A stretch of 45,720 bases of DNA, taken from assembly GCA_003562475.1 (NCBI GenBank), contig PWUU01000104.1, forward strand, positions 1 to 45,720, read 5' to 3'. A model generated the notes under the pieces. The model saw only the letters and a program-made list of their open reading frames with translations. It was not told the DNA's origin and did not search any database. Positions 14,227-22,663 of this stretch are shown in pieces. The stretch comes from Dehalococcoidia bacterium (GTDB lineage: Bacteria; Chloroflexota; Dehalococcoidia; GIF9; AB-539-J10). The translations under genes were made by a program, and so were the position numbers. Numbering within the stretch: position 1 is the stretch's first letter; each line of letters starts with the position of its first letter.

Positions 14227-15328
14227 TCAACACCTGCTTCCTCAGCACAGTGCGCCATTCGGCTTCAATGTCATCGAGGTCTTTGCCGTAGCTCTGTTGC
14301 AGTGCGGAGTCGATGGTCTCACCCTCCTCCAACAACATAAGGAGCCGGTACATGGGGTCGGTTCCATAGGCATCGAGGAGGTAGCGCACCACACTGAGGC
14401 TCTGCGCATAGGAGAGGTACGCTTTCGTAGTATCGGACGAGAACGGACCATTCAGTGTTCGCAGCGAGATGAGTTCGTCCTGTTCAACCGCGTGCACAAG
14501 AATTGCTGTGAACGTATGGGAGGGCTGCTCGGCCTCCATGTGCGTCGCAAGCCCCTCATCGAGCCATCTGGGCAGCACGCCATAGGGGCTGAACGTCGTG
14601 GTGTGCACCACCAGGTGTGTCAGCTCATGGCGAAGCGCCCGCACTCCCCACCCCAGGTCTCCCGGCCCGATGCCGATGGCCACTATGCTGTAGTCGACAA
14701 ATGCAACGCCACCGGTCCACTCCTGCGGGTATATCATGGCTCCCCGCAGATCCTCAGGCGATCTATAGACATACACCTGAATGCGCCGGTCGAGCCGCGT
14801 GCCCACATCCTCTGCAAGCATTTCGATAGCCTCGTTACAGATATCCAGCAATAAGTGCGCAAACTCATCGCCGCCGTAGTACCAGTGGAGCGTGACATCA
14901 TCAGACTCAATGCGCTGCCAGCCGTAGCGATCGTCATCGAAGTTGAGCACGGCAGGAGTGGTCTCCACAGTCTCGCCGCTCTTATCGGTCACCCGCCACC
15001 AGTAGGTGATTTCCGCACCCGGCGGCAGGCTCGCCCTGCGCATATCCCAGGTCCAGCTTGTGCTCACACTGGTAGCCGGCTCGAAAACCGCCCACGCTTC
15101 GCTCACCACGGGTGCGTGATTCATCTTATCGATTGTGTAGAGCAACCGTGCGTCCGTCACCGGGTGGGGACTCTCGGCGGAGACTGTGAACTGAAGGCTC
15201 GTGGGAAACTCAGCGACGACTCCCGAGTCGGTAACCTCCAGTGAAGCCGGGGCCGACGCAACGGGTGACAACACCAGCCCACTACAGGCCAGAACAAGCA
15301 CCACTGCGAGTCCAAATCTTCTCATCAT
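14219..15328 (-). CDS. Secreted gluzincin metallopeptidase (peptidase MA-like family)
   Basis: 369 residues. A signal peptide (about 1-26, cleavage near VASA) is followed by an Ig-like region (about 30-140) and a zinc-peptidase domain. The active site is HELTH (the HExxH motif) with the third ligand glutamate in LDEGLATHME 24 residues later, the gluzincin arrangement. LTLHWYYGG-type strand and a helical C terminus complete it. Predicted extracytoplasmic. The ATG overlaps the prfB stop (ATGATG) and its end overlaps the peptide-binding lipoprotein gene. Confidence 0.85.
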   Translation of the reverse strand: MMRRFGLAVVLVLACSGLVLSPVASAPASLEVTDSGVVAEFPTSLQFTVSAESPHPVTDARLLYTIDKMNHAPVVSEAWAVFEPATSVSTSWTWDMRRASLPPGAEITYWWRVTDKSGETVETTPAVLNFDDDRYGWQRIESDDVTLHWYYGGDEFAHLLLDICNEAIEMLAEDVGTRLDRRIQVYVYRSPEDLRGAMIYPQEWTGGVAFVDYSIVAIGIGPGDLGWGVRALRHELTHLVVHTTTFSPYGVLPRWLDEGLATHMEAEQPSHTFTAILVHAVEQDELISLRTLNGPFSSDTTKAYLSYAQSLSVVRYLLDAYGTDPMYRLLMLLEEGETIDSALQQSYGKDLDDIEAEWRTVLRKQVLND

Positions 15329-16426
15329 GCCTCCCCTACCTGCGAAAGAAGATACGCGTCAATGAATTCGTCAAGCGCTCCATCCAGTACGGCTTCGGCA
15401 GCAGGGGATTCGTATCCCGTCCTGTGGTCTTTGACGAGCTTATACGGATGGAGCACATAGCTGCGTATCTGATTGCCCCACCCCGCATCCACACGTTCAC
15501 CTTTGAGCTTCGCGCGCGCCTCCTCGTTCTCCTTTCTCTTGATCTCAAGAAGCCTGGCGTACAGGATTCGCATCGCGACTTCCTTATTCTGATACTGGGA
15601 ACGCTGACTCTGACAGGTGGCCACAACACCGGTCGGCTGATGCGTGATACGCACCGCGCTGCTACTCTTCTGCATGTGCTGACCGCCCGGGCCACTCGAA
15701 CGAAATGTCTCCACCTTCAACTCATCGGGCGAAACCTCAAGATCCCCCTGCGCTTCCGCCTCCGGCATGACCTCCACGAGCGCAAAGGAGGTGTGCCTGG
15801 CGTGATCGGCATCAAACGGGGAGAGACGCACCAGGCGGTGCACGCCACGCTCACCCCTGAGATAGCCATAGGCATGGTCGCCCTTTATGTCAAAATATGC
15901 ACTCTTAATGCCGGCCTCATCACCTTCGGACACATCGAGGACTTCAGCCTCATACCCCTGTGTCTCGGCCCAGCGAATATACATTCGCAGCAACATGCTC
16001 GCCCAGTCCTGGGACTCGGTGCCACCTGCGCCCGCGTGCAAGGCACATAGCGCATTGCGGTCGTCATACTCGCCTGAGAGCAACAGCCTGGTCTCCTGTT
16101 TTTCAAACCGCGACAAGAGTCGCCGGGTTGCCTCCGCTATATCCTCCTGAACAGAGTCATCGTCTTCAGCAAGCGCGAGTTCGGTCATGTCGAGCAGTTC
16201 ACGCACCTCGCGCTCCATGGAGGTCCACGACTCGACAAGTGCTTTCTTGCTGGTGAGCATTCGCATGTGGGACCTGGCGGACTGCTGGTCCTTCCAGAAA
16301 TCGGGGCCGGCAGTCTCCTGTTCGAGTTCCTCTATCTGTGACTGTTCACCGGCGATGTCAAAGACGCACCATGACGTCTGACAGTCTGCGCAGCAGTGTC
16401 TCGAGATTGTCGCGTAGCTCGTTCAT
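15325..16426 (-). CDS. prfB: Peptide chain release factor 2, with programmed +1 frameshift
   Basis: RF2 ends translation at UGA and UAA. The gene is read in two frames: 22 codons from ATG 16426 (MNELRDNLETLLRRLSDVMV-R-L) to CTT at 16363-16361, then an in-frame TGA (16360-16358). A +1 shift on CTTTGAC continues with DIAGEQSQIEELEQET and on to 15325. The joined product is 366 residues. The RF2 tripeptide SPF (about 202-204) and the catalytic GGQ (about 247-249) fall where E. coli RF2 has them. The ribosome site AAGGAG is 6 bases before the ATG. The internal Shine-Dalgarno-like stimulator is weak (GGTG only). Stop overlaps the next gene. Confidence 0.96.
16357..16363 (-). promoter_or_regulatory. 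RF2 recoding site CTTTGAC
   Basis: The classic frameshift heptanucleotide: CTT codon, UGA stop, then C. Low RF2 activity slows termination at UGA and lets the ribosome slip +1, giving feedback control of RF2 amount. Confidence 0.93.
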
Positions 16427-16468
16427 GGAGTCTCCTTAACTCACCGGAGGGTCGCGTCTGCCTCAAAC

Positions 16469-17143
16469 CTACTGTCGAAGTCTTCCACCCGCCGCCAGGT
16501 GAGCAAGTCGGGTTGGTTCGGGCAGCCGGTATCTATCGCAGCAATGTAGCACTGATGCCACCGCATCTGCAAAACCGCACCTGTGCCCGATAGACACAAA
16601 GACAGGCTTTACTCTGTCCCTGGTTCTCAGCGCCACACCTACCACCTCACCCGCATCGATGATCTCCGCAGTAGCACCACGTTCCATGCCCGGCTCATTG
16701 TGGGTGCCGCAGAGGAGCGACTTGGCGCAGCCGATTGTCGGTATGTCGAGAAACAGGCCAATATGCGAGGCGAGCCCCAACCGCCGCGGATGGGCAGTGC
16801 CATGGCCATCCACTATCACGAGATCCGGAACCTTCTCAATGAGGCTGCACGCCTTGAGCGCAAGAGGCGCCTCGCGAAACGAGAGAAAGCCGGGGACGTA
16901 CGGCCAGTTCAGCTGTCCCTCGACCACTCTTGTCTCGATGGGCTTCAGTTGCGGAAACGACACCACGACCACCGCCGCCCGGCCAACACCGCGCACACGA
17001 TCCACCGCCACATCGATACCGGCCACGTACCGTGGCGGTCGAGAGAGGCAGCGCGACTTCACCACAGACGCGGCGAGTTCGCGCTGCAGATTCCTCGCTT
17101 CACGGGTGCATATGTCCCAGTCGTGGAGCTTCAGGACGTGCAT
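16469..17143 (-). CDS. nfi: Endonuclease V (deoxyinosine 3' endonuclease)
   Basis: 224 residues. It nicks DNA one base 3' of deoxyinosine and related deaminated bases to start repair. Signature segments are in order: YVAGIDVAV with the first metal aspartate, YVPGFLSFREAP with the metal glutamate, DGHGTAHPRRLGLASHIGL with the catalytic aspartate, GCAKSLL with the lysine and VSIGHRCGFADAV near the C terminus. It is 9 bases downstream of the aldolase gene and shares the operon that leads to prfB; it has no good ribosome site of its own. Confidence 0.94.
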   Translation of the reverse strand: MHVLKLHDWDICTREARNLQRELAASVVKSRCLSRPPRYVAGIDVAVDRVRGVGRAAVVVVSFPQLKPIETRVVEGQLNWPYVPGFLSFREAPLALKACSLIEKVPDLVIVDGHGTAHPRRLGLASHIGLFLDIPTIGCAKSLLCGTHNEPGMERGATAEIIDAGEVVGVALRTRDRVKPVFVSIGHRCGFADAVASVLHCCDRYRLPEPTRLAHLAAGGRLRQ

Positions 17144-17152
17144 CGCAGTCGG

Positions 17153-18040
17153 CTACAGCAGGTTCAACTCTTGCAGCGCTGCCTTCACTCTCCGCACCGT
17201 TTCGAGAGGAACCGGTGTGTAGGGAAGTCGCGGCACACCGGCATCGATGCCACGGAGCTCGAGAATGGCATGGCACGTCGGCACGGTAAACCCGAACTTA
17301 GTAACCTGGCGAACCCTCAGCACCATCTCCTGCGTCTGCATGAGCTTACGCCGGTCGCCGCTGAGATAATCATGGTACAGTTGCCCCACCAGGTCGGGAT
17401 ACACGTTACCCAGTCCGGTAACAGCCGCCTGCGCACCGGCGTCGAACGCGGCCACCAGCATTGCTTCGGTTCCTATAATGAGGTTCATCTCCGGAAATTG
17501 CTTCAGGGCCATCGCGGTATGGTAGTAGTTCACAATATCGAATGTGCTGTCCTTAATGCCCGCGATGCCATCTTGTGCGAGCTTCTTGATCGTCTCGATG
17601 TGCGGGGTGTTTCCGGACAGCCTGGGATTGTTGTACAGAAACACGGGAATACCCACTGAGTCGAGCAACGTCTTGAAGTGCACGTAGATGCACTCCTGAT
17701 CGTACTCGTTGTAGTACGGAGTGACCGCACCCACCGCTGCCGCACCGATGGACTCGGCATGTTTCGCCAGGTCAACGGTGTTCTTCGTGTCTGCGCAGCC
17801 CACGTGCACGATAACCGGCACCCGGCCTCTCACGTGGTCGAGAATGATCTCGGCTGTCCGCTTTCGCTCGGAGATAGACATCATCGGCCCACACCCATAG
17901 CTGCCGACCGGGTAGAGGCCCTGGACATGCGGTACGATGAAGTCCACGATCTCCCTCGTACCTTTCTCGTAGACTTCGCCGTCCTTCGTAAACGCTGTCA
18001 TCATGGGTGGGATGATTCCGCGAAAGTCTCCGGGCTTCAT
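17153..18040 (-). CDS. Dihydrodipicolinate synthase-family aldolase, perhaps 2-keto-3-deoxygluconate aldolase
   Basis: 295 residues of the DapA/NanA/KdgA TIM-barrel family. The Schiff-base lysine is K163 in GIAGIKDS and the catalytic tyrosine is Y136 in FLYNNP. The substrate loop reads GSYGCGPMMS; the GxGP part resembles KDG aldolases more than the GTTGE loop of true DapA. Together with the adjacent sugar kinase this suggests cleavage of 2-keto-3-deoxygluconate (or its phosphate) to pyruvate and an aldehyde. That is inference; a DapA or other keto-acid role is not excluded. Start at 18040 with AAGGAGG 11 bases before. Confidence 0.85.
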   Translation of the reverse strand: MKPGDFRGIIPPMMTAFTKDGEVYEKGTREIVDFIVPHVQGLYPVGSYGCGPMMSISERKRTAEIILDHVRGRVPVIVHVGCADTKNTVDLAKHAESIGAAAVGAVTPYYNEYDQECIYVHFKTLLDSVGIPVFLYNNPRLSGNTPHIETIKKLAQDGIAGIKDSTFDIVNYYHTAMALKQFPEMNLIIGTEAMLVAAFDAGAQAAVTGLGNVYPDLVGQLYHDYLSGDRRKLMQTQEMVLRVRQVTKFGFTVPTCHAILELRGIDAGVPRLPYTPVPLETVRRVKAALQELNLL

Positions 18041-18089
18041 TCTGAGTTGACCCTCCTTGACCAGCACACGCGATACGGATTGCGCAGCG

Positions 18090-19046
18090 CTAGCGCGATA
18101 TCTCCTCTCTACCTGCAAGAAACGCCTCGAGCTCCGCCATGCTCGGACAGGAATGGAACGGGCCATAGGCCATCGTACAGAATGCCCCGACGGCGTTGCC
18201 CCAGCGAACACATGTCTCAAGGGGCTGCTCTTTGAGCAAGCCGGCGGTGAAGCCTCCAACAAAACAGTCGCCCGCTCCCATCGGGCTCACCGGCTTCTCC
18301 AGGGTAAACCCCGGGATATGCCTGGGTTCATGCCCGCGAGGCGCCAGTATCGCCCCTCCGGCACCGGCCTTGATGACCAGCTGTTCGATACCCGTTGAAT
18401 GCGCCCTCTCGATGGCGGAGCGGGTGTCCCGGCAGTCCATGAGGAGGCGCAACTCATCCTCTCCCGGGAGGACATACGTCGCCTTCTGCATGAGAGGGAC
18501 AAGAATGGAACGGGACGTCTCGATACTCGCCATGGTCAGCCTGAGGTTGGGATCGAAGACTATGGTCTTGTTGTGTTTGACCGCCAGGTCAAAAAGCCTC
18601 TTAACAGTCTCACGGGCGGAATCGCTGCAGTACATCATGATCCCCTCAGGATACACAACCTTCGCCTGAGCCACGTACTCTTCATCGATGTCATCCGGCC
18701 TCATGTTCGCCGCAGCGGAGTTGGTTCGATAGAAATGGCACTTGAAGCTCGCCTCGGGAGACCTGCGTTCCACGAAGAACACGCCGGTCGGTCTGGACGG
18801 GTCGATCCTCACCCGTGACACGTCCACTCCCTCACCTCTTATCCACCTGGTGATGAAGCGCCCGAACTCATCATCGCCCACACGGGAGAACCAGCCGCAG
18901 TCGAATCCGAGCCTTGCCAGGGCAATGATGAAGTTGTCCGCAGCCCCACCAACCCACTTCTTGAAATCCTCTGCTTCACGTAGCGGACCGAAGCTCTGAG
19001 CCTCAAAAGCGACCATGGATTCACCCATTGCGATCGCGTCGTACAT
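18090..19046 (-). CDS. PfkB-family sugar kinase, probably 2-keto-3-deoxygluconate kinase
   Basis: 318 residues of the ribokinase/PfkB family. N-terminal GESMVAF and WVGGAADNFIIALARLG form the sugar site; GDDEFGRF follows; the catalytic base is D260 in SPMGAGDCFVGGF. The pattern fits KDG or fructokinase-type enzymes. It phosphorylates a sugar or sugar acid with ATP and is the first gene of the operon running to the aldolase, endonuclease V, RF2, the peptidase and the lipoprotein. The ATG at 19046 lies 10 bases after a -10 box, so the mRNA is likely leaderless; GGAGG further upstream is inside the promoter. Confidence 0.88.
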   Translation of the reverse strand: MYDAIAMGESMVAFEAQSFGPLREAEDFKKWVGGAADNFIIALARLGFDCGWFSRVGDDEFGRFITRWIRGEGVDVSRVRIDPSRPTGVFFVERRSPEASFKCHFYRTNSAAANMRPDDIDEEYVAQAKVVYPEGIMMYCSDSARETVKRLFDLAVKHNKTIVFDPNLRLTMASIETSRSILVPLMQKATYVLPGEDELRLLMDCRDTRSAIERAHSTGIEQLVIKAGAGGAILAPRGHEPRHIPGFTLEKPVSPMGAGDCFVGGFTAGLLKEQPLETCVRWGNAVGAFCTMAYGPFHSCPSMAELEAFLAGREEISR

Positions 19047-19056
19047 AGCACCCGCA

Positions 19057-19085
19057 ATTATGCCTCCGCCCTACTACAAGGTCAA
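19057..19085 (-). promoter_or_regulatory. Promoter of the sugar-kinase operon, probably leaderless
   Basis: On the minus strand TTGACC (19085-19080), 17-base spacer, CATAAT (19062-19057), then 10 bases to the ATG at 19046. Confidence 0.6.
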
Positions 19086-19117
19086 TGGTATGTATGCGCA
19101 TCTCCTTTGACTGCTCG

Positions 19118-19147
19118 TTGCCCATGCAAGAGCGACAATGGTATACT
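19118..19147 (+). promoter_or_regulatory. Promoter of the A/V-type ATPase operon
   Basis: TTGCCC (19118-19123), 18-base spacer, TATACT (19142-19147) with an extended -10 TGG just before it. It leaves a leader of about 155 bases. In the leader ACAGGA-CGAC-TCCTGT (19233-19248) could form a small hairpin followed by a pyrimidine-rich run. Confidence 0.5.
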
Positions 19148-19310
19148 GGCGTTCGGCCACAGCACTTGTAGGCTACAGATTCCTTCCCATCAACGATGTA
19201 CTACACCAGGGCAAATGAGACCGTTTTCGCGGACAGGACGACTCCTGTTCCCGTTCTTCTTCCACAATCACTTTCACAGGATGATCCAGACTATCGCGAA
19301 GGAGTGTGCA

Positions 19311-19628
19311 ATGGCCAGTGACATAACGGGCAGCGTGCAGGCGATGGAGGCTGAGGCAGCCCGAGTACTCGAAGAAGCGAAAGCCAGGGCAAGCGACATT
19401 CTCCAGAAGGCGCGTGAGGAAGCCAGGGACATGTCTTCGGCCGAACTGCCGCTCGACGACGCCAGGGCAGAGGCCGCCAGGATAGTCAAAGAGGCGGAGA
19501 AGAAGGCCAGTGCCGAGATTAAGCAGGCAGACAAACAGGCTGAGGATATCAAGGCCACCGCATCTGCGAAAGTGGACGAGTACGTGAAGCTAATGGTGAG
19601 CATTGTGCTGGGAGAGAAGACAGAATAA
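19311..19628 (+). CDS. atpH: A/V-type ATPase subunit H (peripheral stalk)
   Basis: 105 residues, highly charged and alanine-rich, predicted as one long coiled coil (EAEAARVLEEAKARASDILQKA and AARIVKEAEKKASAEIKQADKQAE), ending VKLMVSIVLGEK. This fits the H (or G) subunit that pairs with subunit E in the peripheral stalk. The start at 19311 has AAGGAG 6 bases upstream; the frame is open further up but that part is the untranslated leader. Its stop overlaps the subunit I start by one base (TAATG). Confidence 0.85.
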   Translation: MASDITGSVQAMEAEAARVLEEAKARASDILQKAREEARDMSSAELPLDDARAEAARIVKEAEKKASAEIKQADKQAEDIKATASAKVDEYVKLMVSIVLGEKTE

Positions 19629-21622
19629 TGGGCGCCATCGTTAACACCACCGAGCCCATGAGCCGCATCCGCGTAGTCACATCGAAGGACCGGGCTGCGG
19701 ACACGCTCAAGTTGCTCCAGCGCGCTGGTGTTCTTCATGCAGAGGAGAGCACAGAGCTGAAGCCTATCGACCGTGAGGCGGTAGAGAAGGAGAGGCGACA
19801 GGTCAGCGAGCTGCTTGCCACCATCGAGGATGTCCTCAAGTACGTTCCGACGGAGCGCCTGGTGCGTGTACAGCAGGACGTCGATGTGTTTCTCACCAGA
19901 CCGCTCGACGACATTGATAAGGACACCCGCACACTGTGCACCAGGCTCGGCGCGATGCACCAGCGTCTTGAGAAGCTCCGGCAGGAGCAGGAGACGCTGG
20001 AAGAACTGCGAACCGTCGCTGCTGCACTTGCGTCGCGCACGGATCTGACGACCGCGGACCTTGACTTCACAGGGGCACACCTGTTCTCCCGCATAGTGGC
20101 TGTGCCACAGGAGATCCACCACGCAGTCGGGCAGCAACTCGAGCCGCTCACGCTGAGCCGTGTGGTAATCGACCGTAGCGAGTTGGCGTACGTGTTCTTC
20201 GTCGCAAAGGCCGATGCACGACCGGCCATAGAACGATGGGCAGGTGATAACACCGGCCGGTTCATCACACCGCCGGAAAAGAACATTCCCCTTGAGGATT
20301 TCGTCGGCTACGCCGACAAGGAGTCTGCACGCCTTCAGTCCGAAGCTGCAGAGATTCACACTGACATAGAGACGCAGACAGAAGAGAATCTCGAGCTGCT
20401 GGTGCTTCTCCGCGAAGCGCTGTTCGCGGAGAACGAGCGGCTCGAAGTGCTCGAGAAAGCGTGCGAGGCCAAGTATGTGACGTTGTTCGAAGGATGGATG
20501 CCCAGCAGCGGAGTAGAGGCAGTCACAGGGGACCTGCGAGAGACGATAGGCTACGTCTACGTTGAGTCGCGGCCGGTCCGGCCCGAAGAGGAACCACCCA
20601 GCAAACTCCGCAACGTCAAGCCGCTCCGCCCCTTTGAGGTAGTGGTGAACCTGTTCGGCACGCCGAAATACCGTGAATGGGATCCGACCCCCATCATTGC
20701 CTATTCCTTCGCCTTCTTCTTTGGTGTCATGCTGGGCGACGCAGTGTACGGTATATTCCTGATGCTGCTCACGAAGTTCGCGTTGCCCAAGCTGGTCGAT
20801 GACCCGCAAAGCGATGGATTCGCCCTGTTCAAGTCACTCCTCTACATAAGCGCAGGTTCTGCAATAGTCATTGGAGCACTTACCGGGACGTATCTTGGCG
20901 ACTTCTTCCCGCGCTTCTTCGGGGCGCCCAACCTCGCACTTGCTCCGGCCATACAGGAAGTCTACCTCGACACCATGACGTTCATCGTGGTAGCACTTGT
21001 AATCGGACTCATACATGTCAACATCGGACACGTCCTGATGTTCATTCGCGGCTTCAAGGAGCGGCAGCACCACCTGATCATAGGCCGGCTGGGATTGTTT
21101 ATCTTGCAGATTGCCGGCATTCCCTGGATTATGAACTTCATTGGAGTCGAGCTCCTGCCCCTGGCCCAGGCCACCTACACCATCCTGCTGTACACCATGC
21201 TTGGCAGCATCGTGCTCATCATCGTGGCATCCGTCATGGAGAAGGGAACGTTCCTCGGCAGCATATTCTGGGTTTTCGATATCACGGGCATATTGGGCGA
21301 CGTCATGTCGTACGCGAGGCTCGCAGGAGTGGGACTTGCGACCTACTTCCTGGCATACTGCTTCAACATGTTGTCGGTGCTCGTTGCGGACATGCTCCCG
21401 GCGGGCATCATCAGGCTTGTCCTCGGCTCGATTATCATGTTGTTCATTCTGCTCTTCGGCCACATCCTGAACCTCGTATTGAGTTCGATCACGTGTTTCG
21501 TTCACTCGCTGCGCCTCTGTTTCGTGGAGTTCCTGTTCAAGTTCTACGAAGGTGGAGGCCGACCGTACAGCCCGTTGCGACTGCGCAGGCGCAACCTCGT
21601 GCCTCTCAAGGCAAAGGCATGA
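19628..21622 (+). CDS. atpI: A/V-type ATPase subunit I (membrane stator, a-subunit)
   Basis: 664 residues. The N-terminal half is soluble with coiled-coil stretches (REAVEKERRQVSELLATIEDV; RLEKLRQEQETLEELR) that grip the peripheral stalks. The C-terminal half has about seven membrane helices. The essential arginine is in MSYARLAGVGLATY, and HSLRLCFVEFLFKFYEGGG is the family C-terminal signature. It forms the two half-channels that carry ions to the rotor ring. Preceded by atpH (1-base overlap) and followed closely by two copies of subunit K. Confidence 0.94.
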   Translation: MGAIVNTTEPMSRIRVVTSKDRAADTLKLLQRAGVLHAEESTELKPIDREAVEKERRQVSELLATIEDVLKYVPTERLVRVQQDVDVFLTRPLDDIDKDTRTLCTRLGAMHQRLEKLRQEQETLEELRTVAAALASRTDLTTADLDFTGAHLFSRIVAVPQEIHHAVGQQLEPLTLSRVVIDRSELAYVFFVAKADARPAIERWAGDNTGRFITPPEKNIPLEDFVGYADKESARLQSEAAEIHTDIETQTEENLELLVLLREALFAENERLEVLEKACEAKYVTLFEGWMPSSGVEAVTGDLRETIGYVYVESRPVRPEEEPPSKLRNVKPLRPFEVVVNLFGTPKYREWDPTPIIAYSFAFFFGVMLGDAVYGIFLMLLTKFALPKLVDDPQSDGFALFKSLLYISAGSAIVIGALTGTYLGDFFPRFFGAPNLALAPAIQEVYLDTMTFIVVALVIGLIHVNIGHVLMFIRGFKERQHHLIIGRLGLFILQIAGIPWIMNFIGVELLPLAQATYTILLYTMLGSIVLIIVASVMEKGTFLGSIFWVFDITGILGDVMSYARLAGVGLATYFLAYCFNMLSVLVADMLPAGIIRLVLGSIIMLFILLFGHILNLVLSSITCFVHSLRLCFVEFLFKFYEGGGRPYSPLRLRRRNLVPLKAKA

Positions 21623-21638
21623 CCGGAGTGAGAGACAA

Positions 21639-22115
21639 ATGCTCATAGATTCGGCATCACTCGCAACACTGGGAGGAGGAATCGCACTTGCAGGCGGCCT
21701 GGCAGGGTCATCGGTGGGTATCGCCATAGCCGGCGCCGCCGGAGCGGCGACGCTGGGACAGGACTCCCGGCAACTGCGCAACGTGATTATTCTGGCTGCA
21801 CTGCCGATGTCACGCGCATTCTATGCGTTCATATTCCTCATCCTTGTCACTACGACTTCCCTTCCCGCCCTCGAAGTGACGGCGACTCCAGGGCCGGGAT
21901 TTGGCGTCTTTGCTGTCGGAATCATGGCTGCACTCGCCTTCGGAGTATCCGGCGCCTACCAGGGCTCTGTTTGTGCCTCTGGCATTGCGGGCCTGTCCAA
22001 GACCGGTGGGAGGATACTCACCAACGCAATAATGCTGGCGGTATTTGTGGAACTCCTGGCAGTGCTCGGTCTCGTATTCAGCATAATGGCCCTTAGCATG
22101 CTGGGCCTGATGTAG
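21639..22115 (+). CDS. atpK: A/V-type ATPase proteolipid subunit K, copy 1 (altered ion site)
   Basis: 158 residues, two fused hairpins (four membrane helices). The ion-carrying glutamate E138 is kept in LAVFVELLAVLGL, and Q108 in AYQGSVCASG. But the helix-2 motif reads ALPMSRAFYAF: S58-R59 stand where Na+-type K subunits such as the Enterococcus hirae protein have Thr-Gln. Arginine there is unexpected next to the carboxylate. The glycine-rich LAGGLAGSSVGIAIAGAAG packing motif is present. It is 38 bases upstream of copy 2 and very similar to it. Start at ATG 21639; the frame upstream belongs to subunit I overlap. Confidence 0.92.
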   Translation: MLIDSASLATLGGGIALAGGLAGSSVGIAIAGAAGAATLGQDSRQLRNVIILAALPMSRAFYAFIFLILVTTTSLPALEVTATPGPGFGVFAVGIMAALAFGVSGAYQGSVCASGIAGLSKTGGRILTNAIMLAVFVELLAVLGLVFSIMALSMLGLM

Positions 22116-22153
22116 TCACTGGATATGTTGAAACCTAGATTCGGAGGTGTACG

Positions 22154-22633
22154 ATGTTGATCAGTCCTGAATCCCTCGCGGTGCTGGGTGGGGCTCTTGC
22201 CCTTGCCGGCGGCCTGGCCGGATCTTCCATTGGTCTTGGCACGGCAGGCTCGAATGGCGCCGCCACGCTGGCAGAGGAGCCCGGTCAACTCAGGAACGTC
22301 ATCGTGCTTGTCTCGCTGCCCATGACACAGACGTTCTACGGTCTCATTATCCTTATCCTTATCCTGACGACGGTCCTTCCCAATATCTCAGCCATGGCCA
22401 ATCCCGCCGGCGCCGGTTTCGCCGTTCTCGCATGCGGGCTCATTGCGGCAGCGGCAGAATTGGTGTCGGCAGCCTACCAGGGAGCCGTGTGTGCTTCGGG
22501 CATTTCGCTGCTTCCGAAGACCAAGGGGCAGATTCTGACGAACGCCATGATGCTTGCGGTCTTCGTCGAGCTTCTTGGAGTCCTGGGACTCGTCTTCACG
22601 ATCATGGCACTCAGTATGCTGGGACTGTTCTAG
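22154..22633 (+). CDS. atpK: A/V-type ATPase proteolipid subunit K, copy 2 (canonical ion site)
   Basis: 159 residues, four membrane helices in two hairpins. It keeps the full ligand set known for Na+-binding K subunits: T58-Q59 in SLPMTQTFYGL, Q109 in AAYQGAVCASG and E139 in LAVFVELLGVLGL, almost at the same numbering as the E. hirae protein. The presence of these residues suggests, but does not prove, Na+ coupling. Clearly a tandem duplicate of the gene at 21639 (shared GGLAGSS, VCASGI and MALSMLGL segments). Ribosome site GGAGG 7 bases upstream. Confidence 0.93.
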   Translation: MLISPESLAVLGGALALAGGLAGSSIGLGTAGSNGAATLAEEPGQLRNVIVLVSLPMTQTFYGLIILILILTTVLPNISAMANPAGAGFAVLACGLIAAAAELVSAAYQGAVCASGISLLPKTKGQILTNAMMLAVFVELLGVLGLVFTIMALSMLGLF

Positions 22634-22663
22634 GAAGGTGTCAATCATCGAGGAGCTGAGCAA

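Noticed and set aside
19274-20809. 511-codon minus-strand open frame
   Set aside because: Opposite ATPase subunits H and I, both recognised by family; no homology in the antisense product.
21639-22633. Assembly duplication of the proteolipid gene
   Set aside because: The two copies differ at many positions, including functional ones, and have different leaders, so this is a real and fairly old duplication.
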